Assembly (NCBI RefSeq): GCF_000379805.1
Contig: NZ_KB903544.1
Coordinates: 15,402 to 48,247, forward strand
Direction of reading: 5' to 3'
Source: Lewinella cohaerens DSM 23179
Lineage (GTDB): Bacteria; Bacteroidota; Bacteroidia; Chitinophagales; Saprospiraceae
Length of the DNA stretch: 32,846 bases
Within the stretch, counting starts at the first letter, position 1. Each line of letters begins with the position of its first letter. Positions 1-7,842 of this stretch are shown one piece after another. The position numbers and the translations under genes are program-made. Under the pieces are notes generated by a model that worked only from the letters and a program-made list of their open reading frames with translations, did not search any database and was not told the DNA's origin.

Positions 1-653
1 CCTCGGTATACACAATCCAGCATCGCTCGGAAAATGCCATCCATTCTGCTTTTGAAGGACCGGAAATTGCGAAATCGCAGCTCGTTGGCCCAAACAATAT
101 CCGAAATCCGACAATCGTGCGTATTGGTATAGTCCAGTAATTCCGATCCCTCGTCGATCGGGAACGGTAGCCACGCTTGCCGGATATCTGTTTGGGATAC
201 GCCCTCTTGTTCGATAAACCCACCGCCGAGAGAATAGTAGGTGTGTTCTTCTATCAATTCATCCTTATAGAAGGCCTTAAAGGTAAGGGTGTTGGGGTGG
301 CCGGGGAGGCTGTGCCCGTGGAAGATGATGTCCTGTTTGGGGGAGAAAGTGATATCGTTCTTATTGACTTCCAGTCGCTCCTCTCTAAGAATTCGTTCAA
401 TGATGGCGGGAATTTCCTGGGTGTCAATAATGACGGGGTCGTGGCCTTCCAGGCCTAGCTGTACGGCCACATCGGTGGCGTGCCCGCGGCCTGTTTTTGA
501 CAGTGAACCGTAGAGGTGAACCTCGAGGTGGTCAATGTCTTTTCCCCAAAGTGCTGCCGCAAACTGGGTTGCAGCATTCCAAGGGCCAAGCGTATGCGAG
601 CTGGATGGGCCTACGCCGATTTTGTAAATATCAAATATGCTTAAGCGTTCCAT
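1..653 (-). CDS. sdaA: L-serine ammonia-lyase (serine dehydratase), N-terminal part, cut by window edge
   Basis: Deaminates L-serine to pyruvate and ammonia in the cytoplasm, using an oxygen-labile [4Fe-4S] cluster in this family. The first 217 residues are visible. They begin MERLSIFDIYKIGVGPSSSHT, and the GVGPSSSHTLGP segment is the hallmark of the iron-sulfur serine dehydratase N-terminal (beta) domain. A second typical stretch, GSLSKTGRGHATDVAV, lies near residues 50-65. The catalytic alpha domain with the cluster cysteines would lie beyond position 1, so activity cannot be judged. The start at 651-653 is the only ATG that puts the conserved motif at the usual place, about residue 13. It is transcribed leftwards, away from the coiled-coil gene. 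A possible -7 box lies about 120 bp upstream, and a CCACTG/CAGTGG hairpin lies in the leader at 673-689. Confidence 0.93.
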   Translation of the reverse strand, partial: MERLSIFDIYKIGVGPSSSHTLGPWNAATQFAAALWGKDIDHLEVHLYGSLSKTGRGHATDVAVQLGLEGHDPVIIDTQEIPAIIERILREERLEVNKNDITFSPKQDIIFHGHSLPGHPNTLTFKAFYKDELIEEHTYYSLGGGFIEQEGVSQTDIRQAWLPFPIDEGSELLDYTNTHDCRISDIVWANELRFRNFRSFKSRMDGIFRAMLDCVYR

Positions 654-774
654 AGTAAAACACTTGTGGTGACCACTGGTTAGCAGTGGCAATGGTGGTT
701 AGGGCAAAATACCTTACGGCAGCTATACTTTGGTAGAAGTAAATCTTGAATTTATTCCTAGCTCTTAGCGGGTG

Positions 775-782
775 CAAAGCTA
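775..782 (-). promoter_or_regulatory. Possible -7 box for sdaA
   Basis: On the minus strand this reads TAGCTTTG, an exact match to the Bacteroidota -7 consensus TAnnTTTG. No good TTTG -33 box is found 17-21 bp upstream, so support is partial. It would give a leader of about 115 nt containing a perfect 6-bp hairpin at 673-689, 20 nt before the start codon. Confidence 0.3.
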
Positions 783-820
783 CAGGTTTTAAACAGGTAA
801 GCTCATAAAATAGGTAAAAT

Positions 821-853
821 AAAAAACGGCTAAGTGCGTGAGCGCCTAGCCGT
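821..853 (-). terminator. Rho-independent terminator of the coiled-coil gene
   Basis: A 7-bp perfect stem (ACGGCTA, 826-832, with TAGCCGT, 847-853) encloses a 14-nt loop. On the minus strand it is followed directly by six T. It lies about 55 nt past the stop of the gene ending at 909, in the right orientation to end that transcript before sdaA. Confidence 0.8.
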
Positions 854-908
854 CAATTATCCAAAGGGATACTTGGGAAAGTGTTTGGGTATTAATGCAA
901 AAAAAATA

Positions 909-1826
909 TTAACGCAGACGGAAGGTAGATGATCCTAGGAACCCTACGTCGGTATAGGCACTTAGCGTATAGTTTCCGGCATCGAGTTTATTCTCTAGCT
1001 CGTGGGTAAAGGTCAAGCGTTGTGATTCCGTCAACTCCTCCTCACGGGCTTCTACCGCCATGATATCCTGTGGTTGACCATCAAGCGGGCGGACAGTCGT
1101 AGTGATGTAGTCCGTGCGGGGGATCGGTGTTCCCGTTTCGTCTGTAATCACCAGGTAAATAGGGCGTGAACCCTGGTAATCAGCTGGTACACCTTCCAGC
1201 TCAAAGCTGGCTGTAATCCTACGTGCTCTTCCTGATTTGGCCGTTGCATTACCGCTTTTTACCTCTGGAGAAATCTCAAAAGAAGTGGCTTTGAAGCTTT
1301 CATAAGTCAGTGCTTTAATTTCACTGTCTTTTTGTTCATTGGATTCATTGAGCATAGTGTTCTGCTCTGTAGACATAGCCAGGTCGCCTTCGAGTACGCC
1401 AATTTCCAGGCGTAAAGAATCGTTTTGAGCCAGCATACTGTCCATGTTTAATTGCAGATCCTGCTTGACACGCTGCAATTCTTCGATCTGCGCCCGTAGA
1501 TCGTTGATTTCGCCAGCAGAACTACGCTTGGCCTTGCTCAGTGCTGCTTTAGCACGGTTCAGGTCTTCCTGCGATTGTGCCATCTGCCCTTGCAGGCTGT
1601 TGTTGTCCTGGGCTAGTTGGTCGTACTGTATGACCATGCTGTCTACTTCGGCAGCTAGTTCATCCCGGAGGGTTGACATGTCTTCTAAAGAAGCTGTTAC
1701 CGCCATTTTATCGGCTTGTAGTTTGTCTACTTTGCCCGAGGTGCTGCTACCCCAAATTAAAGAACCGATTAGTGCGATCGCCAGTAATACCACCGCAACG
1801 ATTAATCCGCTTTTTTGATTTTTCAT
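909..1826 (-). CDS. Membrane-anchored coiled-coil protein of unknown function
   Basis: The protein has 305 residues. It starts with a short basic cytoplasmic tail (MKNQKSG) and one hydrophobic helix (about residues 8-26). A long coiled coil rich in Leu, Gln, Asp and Glu follows (about 32-185), then a C-terminal domain of about 110 residues rich in beta strands (ASFELEGVPADYQGSRPIYL...). The shape suggests a bitopic protein with most of its mass in the periplasm. Similar TM/coiled-coil/beta-domain proteins are common in Bacteroidota and have no assigned role. A longer frame upstream (to 1880) exists, but its 18 extra residues would push the membrane helix inward and include a Pro-rich start, so the ATG at 1824-1826 is preferred. 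It appears to be monocistronic, with its own terminator at 821-853. Confidence 0.75.
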   Translation of the reverse strand: MKNQKSGLIVAVVLLAIALIGSLIWGSSTSGKVDKLQADKMAVTASLEDMSTLRDELAAEVDSMVIQYDQLAQDNNSLQGQMAQSQEDLNRAKAALSKAKRSSAGEINDLRAQIEELQRVKQDLQLNMDSMLAQNDSLRLEIGVLEGDLAMSTEQNTMLNESNEQKDSEIKALTYESFKATSFEISPEVKSGNATAKSGRARRITASFELEGVPADYQGSRPIYLVITDETGTPIPRTDYITTTVRPLDGQPQDIMAVEAREEELTESQRLTFTHELENKLDAGNYTLSAYTDVGFLGSSTFRLR

Positions 1827-2242
1827 AATCTCTAAGAAGTTTGAATAAAAATGTAGGCTACCCTTTGGTGGGGTAACCAATAGATGATGTTGTATAAAAA
1901 AGTCTTGTTAACTGGAGAAATAAACCTTCATTAAGTGATCAATACGTAATCACTTGAAATCATGCTTTTTTAATGAGGTTTAAATTGTACCTGAAGGCAG
2001 ATAATTAAAATGTCGTGGTAGAAAACTCACATAGATGTGTATTGCGCAGAAAACAAACTGCGATTTTTCTCAAGTTTTCCAAATAGTTAAATCGCTTAAA
2101 ATAAATCGCTTATTTAACTATTGTGAAAAATAAAATCGCTTTTTGTTTTCGTGCTGTTCTTTATTTACGGGATTTAAAACGGCGCGGGATTCTTAATATT
2201 ATGTTAAAATTGCTTTTTTTCTCAGAAAAAGGCTAGTCTAAG
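1827..2242. other. AT-rich intergenic region with repeated AAATCGCTT motifs
   Basis: No reading frame is supported in these 416 bases. The 2082-2141 part carries three copies of AAATCGCTT (2089-2097, 2103-2111, 2133-2141), an inverted partial copy GCGATTT at 2060-2066, and a perfect 11-bp inverted repeat (AATAGTTAAAT at 2082-2092, ATTTAACTATT at 2112-2122). A weak hairpin near 2206-2232 may end transcription of the glutamine-synthetase-family gene. No clear TAnnTTTG box for the coiled-coil gene was found. The repeats could be operator half-sites, but this is inference. Confidence 0.35.
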
Positions 2243-3616
2243 TTAGATGCGCTCGAAATAACGTCTTCTTTCCCAGTCGGTTACCGATTTTTCGTAAGCA
2301 CGGGATTCCGTTTGAAAAAAATGGGTGTAATGGGCTACAACGTCTTCGCCAAAGGCATTTTTTGCGAAGCTACTTTGTGAAAATAATGCCGTTGCATCTG
2401 CCAAAGAGGTAGGCACCATCTCCAATTCTTTGGCCGCATAAACATCTCCACTAAAAGCTTCGGGCGGCGCTGTTTGGTCTTTTATACCCTGTAAACCTGC
2501 CGCTAGTGAAGCCGCAAAAGCGAGGTAAGGGTTGCAGTCTGCGCCTGGGATGCGACACTCTATTCGCAAGCTTTCGCCTTTTCCAACTACGCGAAACCCT
2601 GCTGTGCGATTGTCATAGCTCCACGCCAGGCGTGTGGGTGCCCACGAAGCATCCTGGTACCGTTTGTAGGAGTTGACGGTAGGTGCAAAGAAAGGCATGA
2701 CCTCTGGCGTATATTTCATCCACCCTCCCAGAAACCAGCGAAAGATGGGCGAACAGGCAACACCACCAAACGACTCTTTGCCAGCGAAGGCATTTTTGCC
2801 ATCCTTCCATAAACTCAGGTGGATGTGGCAGCTTGATCCCGCTTGGTCTTCGGCGTATTTGGCCATAAAGGTCACGGCGTAGCCCATGCTGTCGGCCACT
2901 TCTTTGAGGCATTGTTTGTAGACGATGTGCCGATCGGCCATTTCCAGTACTTCAGCGTAGCGAATATTCAGTTCGTGTTGGCCAAGGCCCCATTCTCCCT
3001 TGGAGGTTTCTACTGGCACGCCCGAACGCTGCAAGTGGCGACGCACCCGCCCGTGGAAATTTTCGGTACGAGTACCTTGCAGAATGTGGTAATCTTCGAG
3101 GTACCAGCCTACGGCTTTTAAATCTTGGTAATGCTGTTCGTGTGCTTGGCGGTAAGAATTTTCAAAGAGGTAATATTCTAGCTCAGAGGCACCCGCAGCA
3201 GTATAGCCCAAGGTTTGGAGCAGCTTCATTTGATTTTTTAGTATTGATCGGGGGGCAATACCTTCTAATTGGTGTTCCTGGTTATGAACATCGGCCAATA
3301 CGATAGCTGTTTTGTCCAACCAATCAGCAATCCGTAAGCTCTTCAGGTCAGGAACGAGGTGGAAGTCGCCGTAGCCTTTTTGCCAGTTGGCAGAAGCGTA
3401 ACCGGGTATAGGCTCCATTTCCATATCTGTCGTAAGGAGATAATTACAGGCATGGGTACCTTCCTCGGCAATCTTTTCTACAAAAAAATCTGCCGCAACA
3501 CGCTTGCCCACCAAGCGGCCATAATGGTCGGTGAAAGCTACGATGATCGTTTCTATTTCTTCGTTAGCTGCCATCGTGTGCAGCTCTTCCATACTCAACA
3601 TTCCTTTTAGCGTCAT
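2243..3616 (-). CDS. Glutamine synthetase family protein (possibly a gamma-glutamyl-amine ligase)
   Basis: An ATP-dependent ligase that joins glutamate to ammonia or an amine; it is soluble. The 457 residues span the normal glutamine synthetase length. The N-terminal beta-grasp part includes VAFTDHYGRLVGKRV. The catalytic domain shows ELEYYLFE (metal ligands), GQHELNIRYAE, GSSCHIHLSLW, PTVNSYKRY, DNRTAGFRVVG and the family signature ECRIPGADCNPYLAFAASL. PTVNSYKR and the missing adenylylation-loop sequence point away from housekeeping GlnA and toward the PuuA/GlnA3-like group, which uses polyamines or other amines; the true substrate cannot be read from sequence. The frame extends upstream to 3724, but the extra 36 residues look non-coding. 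A consensus promoter (3642-3672) would start transcription inside that extension, so ATG 3614-3616 is chosen. Confidence 0.88.
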   Translation of the reverse strand: MTLKGMLSMEELHTMAANEEIETIIVAFTDHYGRLVGKRVAADFFVEKIAEEGTHACNYLLTTDMEMEPIPGYASANWQKGYGDFHLVPDLKSLRIADWLDKTAIVLADVHNQEHQLEGIAPRSILKNQMKLLQTLGYTAAGASELEYYLFENSYRQAHEQHYQDLKAVGWYLEDYHILQGTRTENFHGRVRRHLQRSGVPVETSKGEWGLGQHELNIRYAEVLEMADRHIVYKQCLKEVADSMGYAVTFMAKYAEDQAGSSCHIHLSLWKDGKNAFAGKESFGGVACSPIFRWFLGGWMKYTPEVMPFFAPTVNSYKRYQDASWAPTRLAWSYDNRTAGFRVVGKGESLRIECRIPGADCNPYLAFAASLAAGLQGIKDQTAPPEAFSGDVYAAKELEMVPTSLADATALFSQSSFAKNAFGEDVVAHYTHFFQTESRAYEKSVTDWERRRYFERI

Positions 3617-3641
3617 CTTTGGTGCCCTTTTTGTGTAGGGG

Positions 3642-3672
3642 TAAAGGTAAGCGCTTCGGGTAAAGGACCAAA
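3642..3672 (-). promoter_or_regulatory. Bacteroidota-type promoter of the GS-family gene
   Basis: On the minus strand a TTTG box (3669-3672) and TACCTTTA (3642-3649) are separated by exactly 19 nt, the preferred spacing for the Bacteroidota primary sigma factor (TTTG-N19-TAnnTTTG). Only the last base of the -7 box deviates. The predicted leader is about 20 nt, ending at ATG 3616. A plus-strand TATCTTTG at 3680-3687 could be a -7 box for the divergent small gene, but it lacks a -33 element. Confidence 0.5.
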
Positions 3673-3781
3673 GTTGTTCTATCTTTGGGGTGTTGGGGGG
3701 AGTGGGAAGTAAGTTGGCGGCCAATTTTGAAAAGGAGAAAGAGTACTCAAAAAATATCGCGGCTTTTCTAAAGAAGAACCA

Positions 3782-4072
3782 ATGAATGTATCAAAAAAGG
3801 TTATTGAATTCCTAAATAAAAGAACTCATCCTGAACTTCTTTTTCTTGCTGATATGAATGGCTACGGTGCGTTATACCTAGAACTTTTCAATGAAGTGAA
3901 AGACTTTGAGGACGTTGCTTTGGAGTTAGGGTTAGAGGAAGACTTTAGAAAATACATAAGCCAGGTAGAGAATGAAAAAAATATTCCTAGACGATCATTA
4001 CTTGTGGGTGAATTTGAAGATTTTTTGCTTGAACATATATGCCTGTCTTTTGCGAAAAAGATTTATTCCTAA
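3782..4072 (+). CDS. Small acidic hypothetical protein
   Basis: The protein has 96 residues, is rich in Glu, Phe and Leu, and has no signal peptide or membrane helix. It is probably all-alpha (LELFNEVKDFEDVALELGLEEDFRKYISQVENE). I do not recognise a family. The reading frame is AT-rich, unlike the flanking glutamine synthetase and glutaminase genes, and it is the first unit of the accessory insertion between them. A purine-rich AAGAAGAACCA precedes the ATG. The fold of the predicted helices and the absence of internal stops support a real gene, but codon use cannot be tested here. Confidence 0.55.
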   Translation: MNVSKKVIEFLNKRTHPELLFLADMNGYGALYLELFNEVKDFEDVALELGLEEDFRKYISQVENEKNIPRRSLLVGEFEDFLLEHICLSFAKKIYS

Positions 4073-4281
4073 AGTAAGAGGTGTTTGTTTGCTATATGAT
4101 TTTTGATTTTTTTTTAGGACGTAGAAAAGAGATTGGGTACTAATCGTTAGCAGGGGATGATTGACACTTCATTTGTAATTAAGCGTCGTAATGATGTTCT
4201 ACCTTAGATTTGACTTTCGACTATTACTGTTAATTTAATGGTTTTATAGCTTAATAAAAACACATGTTTAATAAGTTTATC

Positions 4282-4895
4282 ATGAAAAATATTCTTTTCC
4301 TGCTGTTGCTTTTAGTAAGCAAAATATATGCTCAAGGCATATTTAATTTTAGTGAGGCAAGTCTTTTATGTTATTTGGAAGTTCCAAGTCAATCAGTTTA
4401 GCACCAAGATAATTGTTTTTAACTTTACTCCAATCTACCTAAGTAGTTACGTGAAAGGTATAATTGAAAATGGAGAGATCAATTTTATTGGCGATACGCT
4501 AATTGCTAGTAACCTTTCAATTAATAGCTATATCCCGATGACAATTTTGCAAAATGACATGTTTTGCATTTCAGTATCTTGAAGAGCTTTCAAGAGGTTA
4601 TGTAAATGTTGCTAGCGAGTCGGCACTTGTGTCATGTTTGACCTCAACCGAGGATAGGCCTAGTGTCGAATTCACTGTTTTTCCAAATCCAGCACAAGAA
4701 CAGATAAATATTACTACCGAAGATCAGGATTACTATGATGTACAAGTTGTTAACAGTAGAGGGTTAACGGTTCTTGAACTAAATAAAAGTCTAGGGTTAA
4801 CAACTATTGATATTAGCGGACAGGAAACAGGGTTCTACATGTTAATACTCACTACTAAAAACGGAAGAGATATAAAGAAAATAATAGTAAGGTAG
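4282..4895 (+). pseudogene. Frameshifted type IX-secreted protein remnant
   Basis: Three frames each hold one consecutive part of one protein. The start is a signal peptide, MKNILFLLLLLVSKIYAQG (4282; stop at 4399-4401). The middle (about 4375-4582, next frame) reads KIIVFNFTPIYLSSYVKGII... The end (about 4554-4895, third frame) contains FTVFPNPAQEQINI ... GFYMLILTTKNGRDIKKIIVR, a typical Por/type IX sorting domain that ends in the usual basic segment. Two successive frame changes (near 4340-4400 and 4555-4582) would restore one export-competent polypeptide of about 200 residues. It would have been an outer-membrane-translocated small protein; the middle part has no recognisable domain. Gene decay is the simplest explanation, but sequencing error in this AT-rich stretch cannot be excluded. 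A second possible start lies at 4264. Confidence 0.6.
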
Positions 4896-4901
4896 CTGGT
4901 T

Positions 4902-4965
4902 ACAACTTAGCTTGTGCGATAAGCCTCGTTCTTCGGCACTACACCACAGCCTAGCCGTTGTGTGC
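4902..4965 (+). repeat. Imperfect palindrome resembling an integron attC site
   Basis: The element is bounded by ACAAC (4902-4906) and GTTGT (4957-4961), followed by GTGC and an A tract. Inside, TTAGCTTGTGCGATAAGCC-like and CACCACAGCCTAG-like arms can fold on each other with bulges around a central loop. Such 60-nt bulged palindromes ending in a GTTGTG-type core sit between small genes in environmental Bacteroidota cassette arrays. The ends do not match the classical RYYYAAC/GTTRRRY consensus exactly. The next start codon follows 27 nt later, the layout expected for a cassette. No integrase gene is in the window. Confidence 0.35.
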
Positions 4966-4991
4966 AAAAAAAATACTACAAGGAATTAATT

Positions 4992-5258
4992 ATGAAGTTC
5001 ACAGTGTTTCTTTTTGTTTCCGTATTATTCGCTTATTTGACTTGGGCCAGTCATCTCCTTTTTTCAGGAGTCAATCCGTTTCCTGAAAATCTTAGTATGC
5101 TAGCAGGTGTTATTGGAAAAGTATCACCGCTTAAGATTTCAGTATTATATTCTCTTGTAATGTTTGCTATGTTTTTTCGAAGCATGTTTTTCAGCAGGAA
5201 AGCAGCTTCTCCGTATCCAGAAATACTGGATCAAGACGGGTCAATTGAGATTGATTGA
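4992..5258 (+). CDS. Small inner-membrane protein, unknown function
   Basis: The protein has 88 residues with two predicted membrane helices: MKFTVFLFVSVLFAYLTW (about residues 1-20) and ISVLYSLVMFAMFFRSMFF (about 49-67). A short loop of about 28 residues separates them. The tail is charged, RKAASPYPEILDQDGSIEID. Both termini are likely on the same side. The chosen ATG has an AAGGA 8 nt upstream; a longer frame from 4962 would run back into the palindrome and adds ten Lys/Tyr-rich residues. No family is recognised. It lies immediately downstream of the attC-like palindrome and upstream of glutaminase, and is AT-rich like the rest of the insertion, so horizontal acquisition is plausible. Confidence 0.6.
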   Translation: MKFTVFLFVSVLFAYLTWASHLLFSGVNPFPENLSMLAGVIGKVSPLKISVLYSLVMFAMFFRSMFFSRKAASPYPEILDQDGSIEID

Positions 5259-5340
5259 GAACTGTATAGATTTAGAATGTAATACCTTGCAGAGGTGTTA
5301 GGTATAAAATAAAAACAAATGAAACAGGAAACCTTGGACT

Positions 5341-6267
5341 ATGACCAATTCAAAACCCGATTATAACGAGCTCTTATCTGGCATTGTCCAGGAATTAAAG
5401 CCTTACTTTGGGCAAGGGCAGCAGGCCGATTATATTCCGGAACTGGCCAATATTGACCCCAATAAATTCGGCATTAGCTTGGCTTTTCTTGATGGAAGGA
5501 CTTTTACCTATGGGGATAGCGAAGAACGATTCTCTATTCAGAGTATCTCCAAAGTATTCACCACGGCGGCTGCTTTTGGTCTGGTTGGTAAAAAGCTGTG
5601 GGAAAGAGTAGATGTAGAGCCTTCGGGGACACCATTTAACTCTTTACTTCAGTTGGAACAAGAACAGGGGATTCCTCGCAATCCTTTTATCAATGCAGGA
5701 GCACTGGTGGTAACGGATGTTTTGATGAGTAACCTCAATGATCCTTATGCAGATATGCTCAACTTTGTACGCGAATTGAGTGGTTGTCCAAGCATTGAGT
5801 ATAATCAGGTCGTTGTTAATTCTGAACTGGATACCGCCTATCGGAATGCTGCCTTGGCTTACTACCTCAAGTCTTTTAACAATCTTGATAACCACCCGAT
5901 TGAGGTGTTGAAACTCTATATCCATTACTGCTCTATTGAAATGAGTTGTACGGAATTGGCGCAGGCTTTTCATCTTTTTGCCCGCCGAAATCGGCTCGAT
6001 TGTAACATTCCAGATCTAACGCCCAGCCAGCTCAAGCGCCTGAATGCACTGATGCAGACTTGTGGTTTTTATGATGAATCTGGCGAGTTTTCTTTCCTTG
6101 TGGGGCTACCCGGCAAGAGCGGTGTGGGTGGTGGCATTGCGGCCGTTTACCCTGATTTTTATAGTGTTGCCGTCTGGAGTCCGAGACTTAACGAAAAAGG
6201 AAATTCTATCTTGGGCATGAAAGCGCTGGAGTTGTTGACTTCCAAATCGGGGTTCTCTATATTTTGA
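5341..6267 (+). CDS. glsA: Glutaminase
   Basis: Hydrolyses L-glutamine to glutamate and ammonia in the cytoplasm. The 308 residues match the usual length of bacterial GlsA. The serine-dependent beta-lactamase-like fold is indicated by FSIQSISKVFTTA, with the catalytic S-x-x-K as Ser68 and Lys71. RNPFINAGALVVTD follows near residue 118, then NSELDTAYRNAALAYYLKSF (substrate-binding Tyr/Asn block), and VGLPGKSGVGGGIAAVYP near the C-terminus (equivalent to the KTG-like wall). All key blocks are present, so it should be active. It ends 6 bp from the stop of the convergent LRR gene, with no obvious hairpin between them. Together with sdaA and the GS-family ligase it forms an amino-acid nitrogen neighbourhood, although strand and spacing show no shared operon. 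Confidence 0.95.
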   Translation: MTNSKPDYNELLSGIVQELKPYFGQGQQADYIPELANIDPNKFGISLAFLDGRTFTYGDSEERFSIQSISKVFTTAAAFGLVGKKLWERVDVEPSGTPFNSLLQLEQEQGIPRNPFINAGALVVTDVLMSNLNDPYADMLNFVRELSGCPSIEYNQVVVNSELDTAYRNAALAYYLKSFNNLDNHPIEVLKLYIHYCSIEMSCTELAQAFHLFARRNRLDCNIPDLTPSQLKRLNALMQTCGFYDESGEFSFLVGLPGKSGVGGGIAAVYPDFYSVAVWSPRLNEKGNSILGMKALELLTSKSGFSIF

Positions 6268-6273
6268 TATAGT

Positions 6274-7776
6274 CTACTGCATCAACTTCCACCAAACAGC
6301 GGCTTTTCCACGCCTGGAAGGGAGCGTAAGCATTCGCTCTCGCTGAGCCAAGGCGATATTAAGACTTCCTGGTAGATAAGGCAAGAGTACATCTTCCCAA
6401 GTAGCACGATCTGCTGGTGAAGCTACTAACCAGCGCTGTAATAAAGTACTTACGAGTTCATCGGGGGTTCCCTGGTTTCGTAGTAGCTGTATTCCCAATT
6501 GGAAAGTCCCCGAATCTGGCGCACGGAGCATTCTTTCGAGGTTGGCTAACTGTACCCGGTCTCGGGTTTGAGTAAGGTACCGGCGCTCTTTGCGATCCAA
6601 CCATTGCACCAGTTGACGTTCTTCCATCACTGGCATGGCCCCAACTTGTTGATCGAGGGTAGAAAACTGGTGCCCGAGAAGGACGCCGGTCGCTTTGGCG
6701 GGTTTGTCTGTCCAGTCGATACCCGCTGCGGTGAGCCGGTTTTTCATCATCGTCATATCACTGGCCATGTTGCCACACAACCACCAGGTTCGGCTACGGA
6801 GTTGGCCGTCGCGAGCAGGATATTTACGAAGTAGTTCATAATGTGCCCCCAATTGGATGAGGGGATGCAGGTTGGCGTTTAAGCAAGACCAAAGGCTGCC
6901 AATTTCTACCTGTCCTGCGGCAAAACCTTGCCACAAACGAAAACACAAGGCCCGCCGAGAGGCTTCCATCCCCGGTGGTAGTTCTGCCAGGAAACCACTC
7001 AATTGTTCCTGCAGCTTGCGGCTCAATCCACCGTAAAGGTGTCGAAGTTGCGGGAGCTTCAGCAGCAATGCTTGCACGCCAGGCCAGTTGGTCGGTGTTT
7101 GGCGAACATCAATATAGCTGAGTTGATCATTTTGGGCCAATTGGGGCAAACTCAGCTGTATGGGGTTGTACGAAGCTTCCAGTCGTTGCAATCGTTTTAG
7201 ATCAAGCCAATTGAGCGGGAGGCTGGATAAACGGTTGTTGTTAATAACTAGTGCGTATAAACTCGCGGGCAGTTTCGGTAATTTTTGCAAACGATTGAAC
7301 CCAAGATTCAGATATTGCAGATGTCCGAGGTTTTCCGAAAGTACGGTAAACTCTTGTAGCTTGTTATTGGCTAGATCCAGGTGTAATAGTTCCGGGCAAT
7401 GCAGTTGCAGGGGGGCAATGCCTTTGAGTTTGTTTTCACTCACGTCCAGGCTTTCCAGCGAAAGCGAAATGAGGTGTAATTGTCGCAGGCGGTTGTTGCG
7501 TAAATCCAGGTGTTTAAGCAATGGAAATAGGCCGAAAAAATCATCTTCTACCCGAGTAATCCGGTTAAAGCTTAGCTGTAGACTCCTCAGTTGGGTAAGT
7601 TCTGCCAGGCCAGCGGGTAGTTTTTTTATCCGGTTGTGACTTAAGTCCAGACTCTCAAGGTTGGGTAGTTTTTTCCAGACTTTGGGAGGTACTCTTTCGA
7701 GGTCTTGCCCGCTGAGTACCAGGTGCCGAATTTCATGAGAATGAGCTAATGCTTCCGCCAAGCTGTTCGCGTGCAT
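6274..7776 (-). CDS. Cytosolic leucine-rich-repeat protein
   Basis: The protein has 500 residues. About ten LRRs of the LxxLxLxxNxLxxLP type fill residues 15-260 (for example LESLDLSHNRIKKLPAGLAEL and LQYLNLGFNRLQKLPKLP). There is no signal peptide, so it is expected in the cytoplasm as a protein-binding scaffold. The C-terminal half (about 265-500) is a separate domain. The segment TWWLCGNMASDMTMMKNRLTAAG...ATGVLLG there is reminiscent of a BRCT-like fold, but this is a weak impression. The frame extends upstream to 7854, into the arm of a long inverted repeat. The downstream ATG (7774-7776) is preferred because a TATCTTTA -7-like box (7799-7806) lies just ahead of it. No partner can be named. 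Confidence 0.8.
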   Translation of the reverse strand: MHANSLAEALAHSHEIRHLVLSGQDLERVPPKVWKKLPNLESLDLSHNRIKKLPAGLAELTQLRSLQLSFNRITRVEDDFFGLFPLLKHLDLRNNRLRQLHLISLSLESLDVSENKLKGIAPLQLHCPELLHLDLANNKLQEFTVLSENLGHLQYLNLGFNRLQKLPKLPASLYALVINNNRLSSLPLNWLDLKRLQRLEASYNPIQLSLPQLAQNDQLSYIDVRQTPTNWPGVQALLLKLPQLRHLYGGLSRKLQEQLSGFLAELPPGMEASRRALCFRLWQGFAAGQVEIGSLWSCLNANLHPLIQLGAHYELLRKYPARDGQLRSRTWWLCGNMASDMTMMKNRLTAAGIDWTDKPAKATGVLLGHQFSTLDQQVGAMPVMEERQLVQWLDRKERRYLTQTRDRVQLANLERMLRAPDSGTFQLGIQLLRNQGTPDELVSTLLQRWLVASPADRATWEDVLLPYLPGSLNIALAQRERMLTLPSRRGKAAVWWKLMQ

Positions 7777-7842
7777 AGGGAGATAAGTCAATTTCCAATA
7801 AAGATAACTATTTTTGCAGCGTTCAAGTGAGCGTATAAAAAT

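Noticed and set aside
654-775. Leader of sdaA considered as an amino-acid riboswitch
   Set aside because: Only one short hairpin is present; no conserved riboswitch core could be identified.
2243-3724. Longer form of the GS-family protein starting at 3724
   Set aside because: The additional 36 residues are Pro/Tyr-rich without family similarity and overlap a consensus promoter with 19-bp spacing.
4328-4582. 84-codon frame as an independent gene
   Set aside because: It starts inside the signal-peptide ORF and ends inside the sorting-domain ORF. It is better explained as the middle part of one frameshifted gene.
7160-7639. 159-codon plus-strand open frame opposite the LRR gene
   Set aside because: It is antisense to the repeat region of a clearly coding LRR protein, is Ser/Arg-rich and has no recognisable domain; its length is explained by the repetitive complement.
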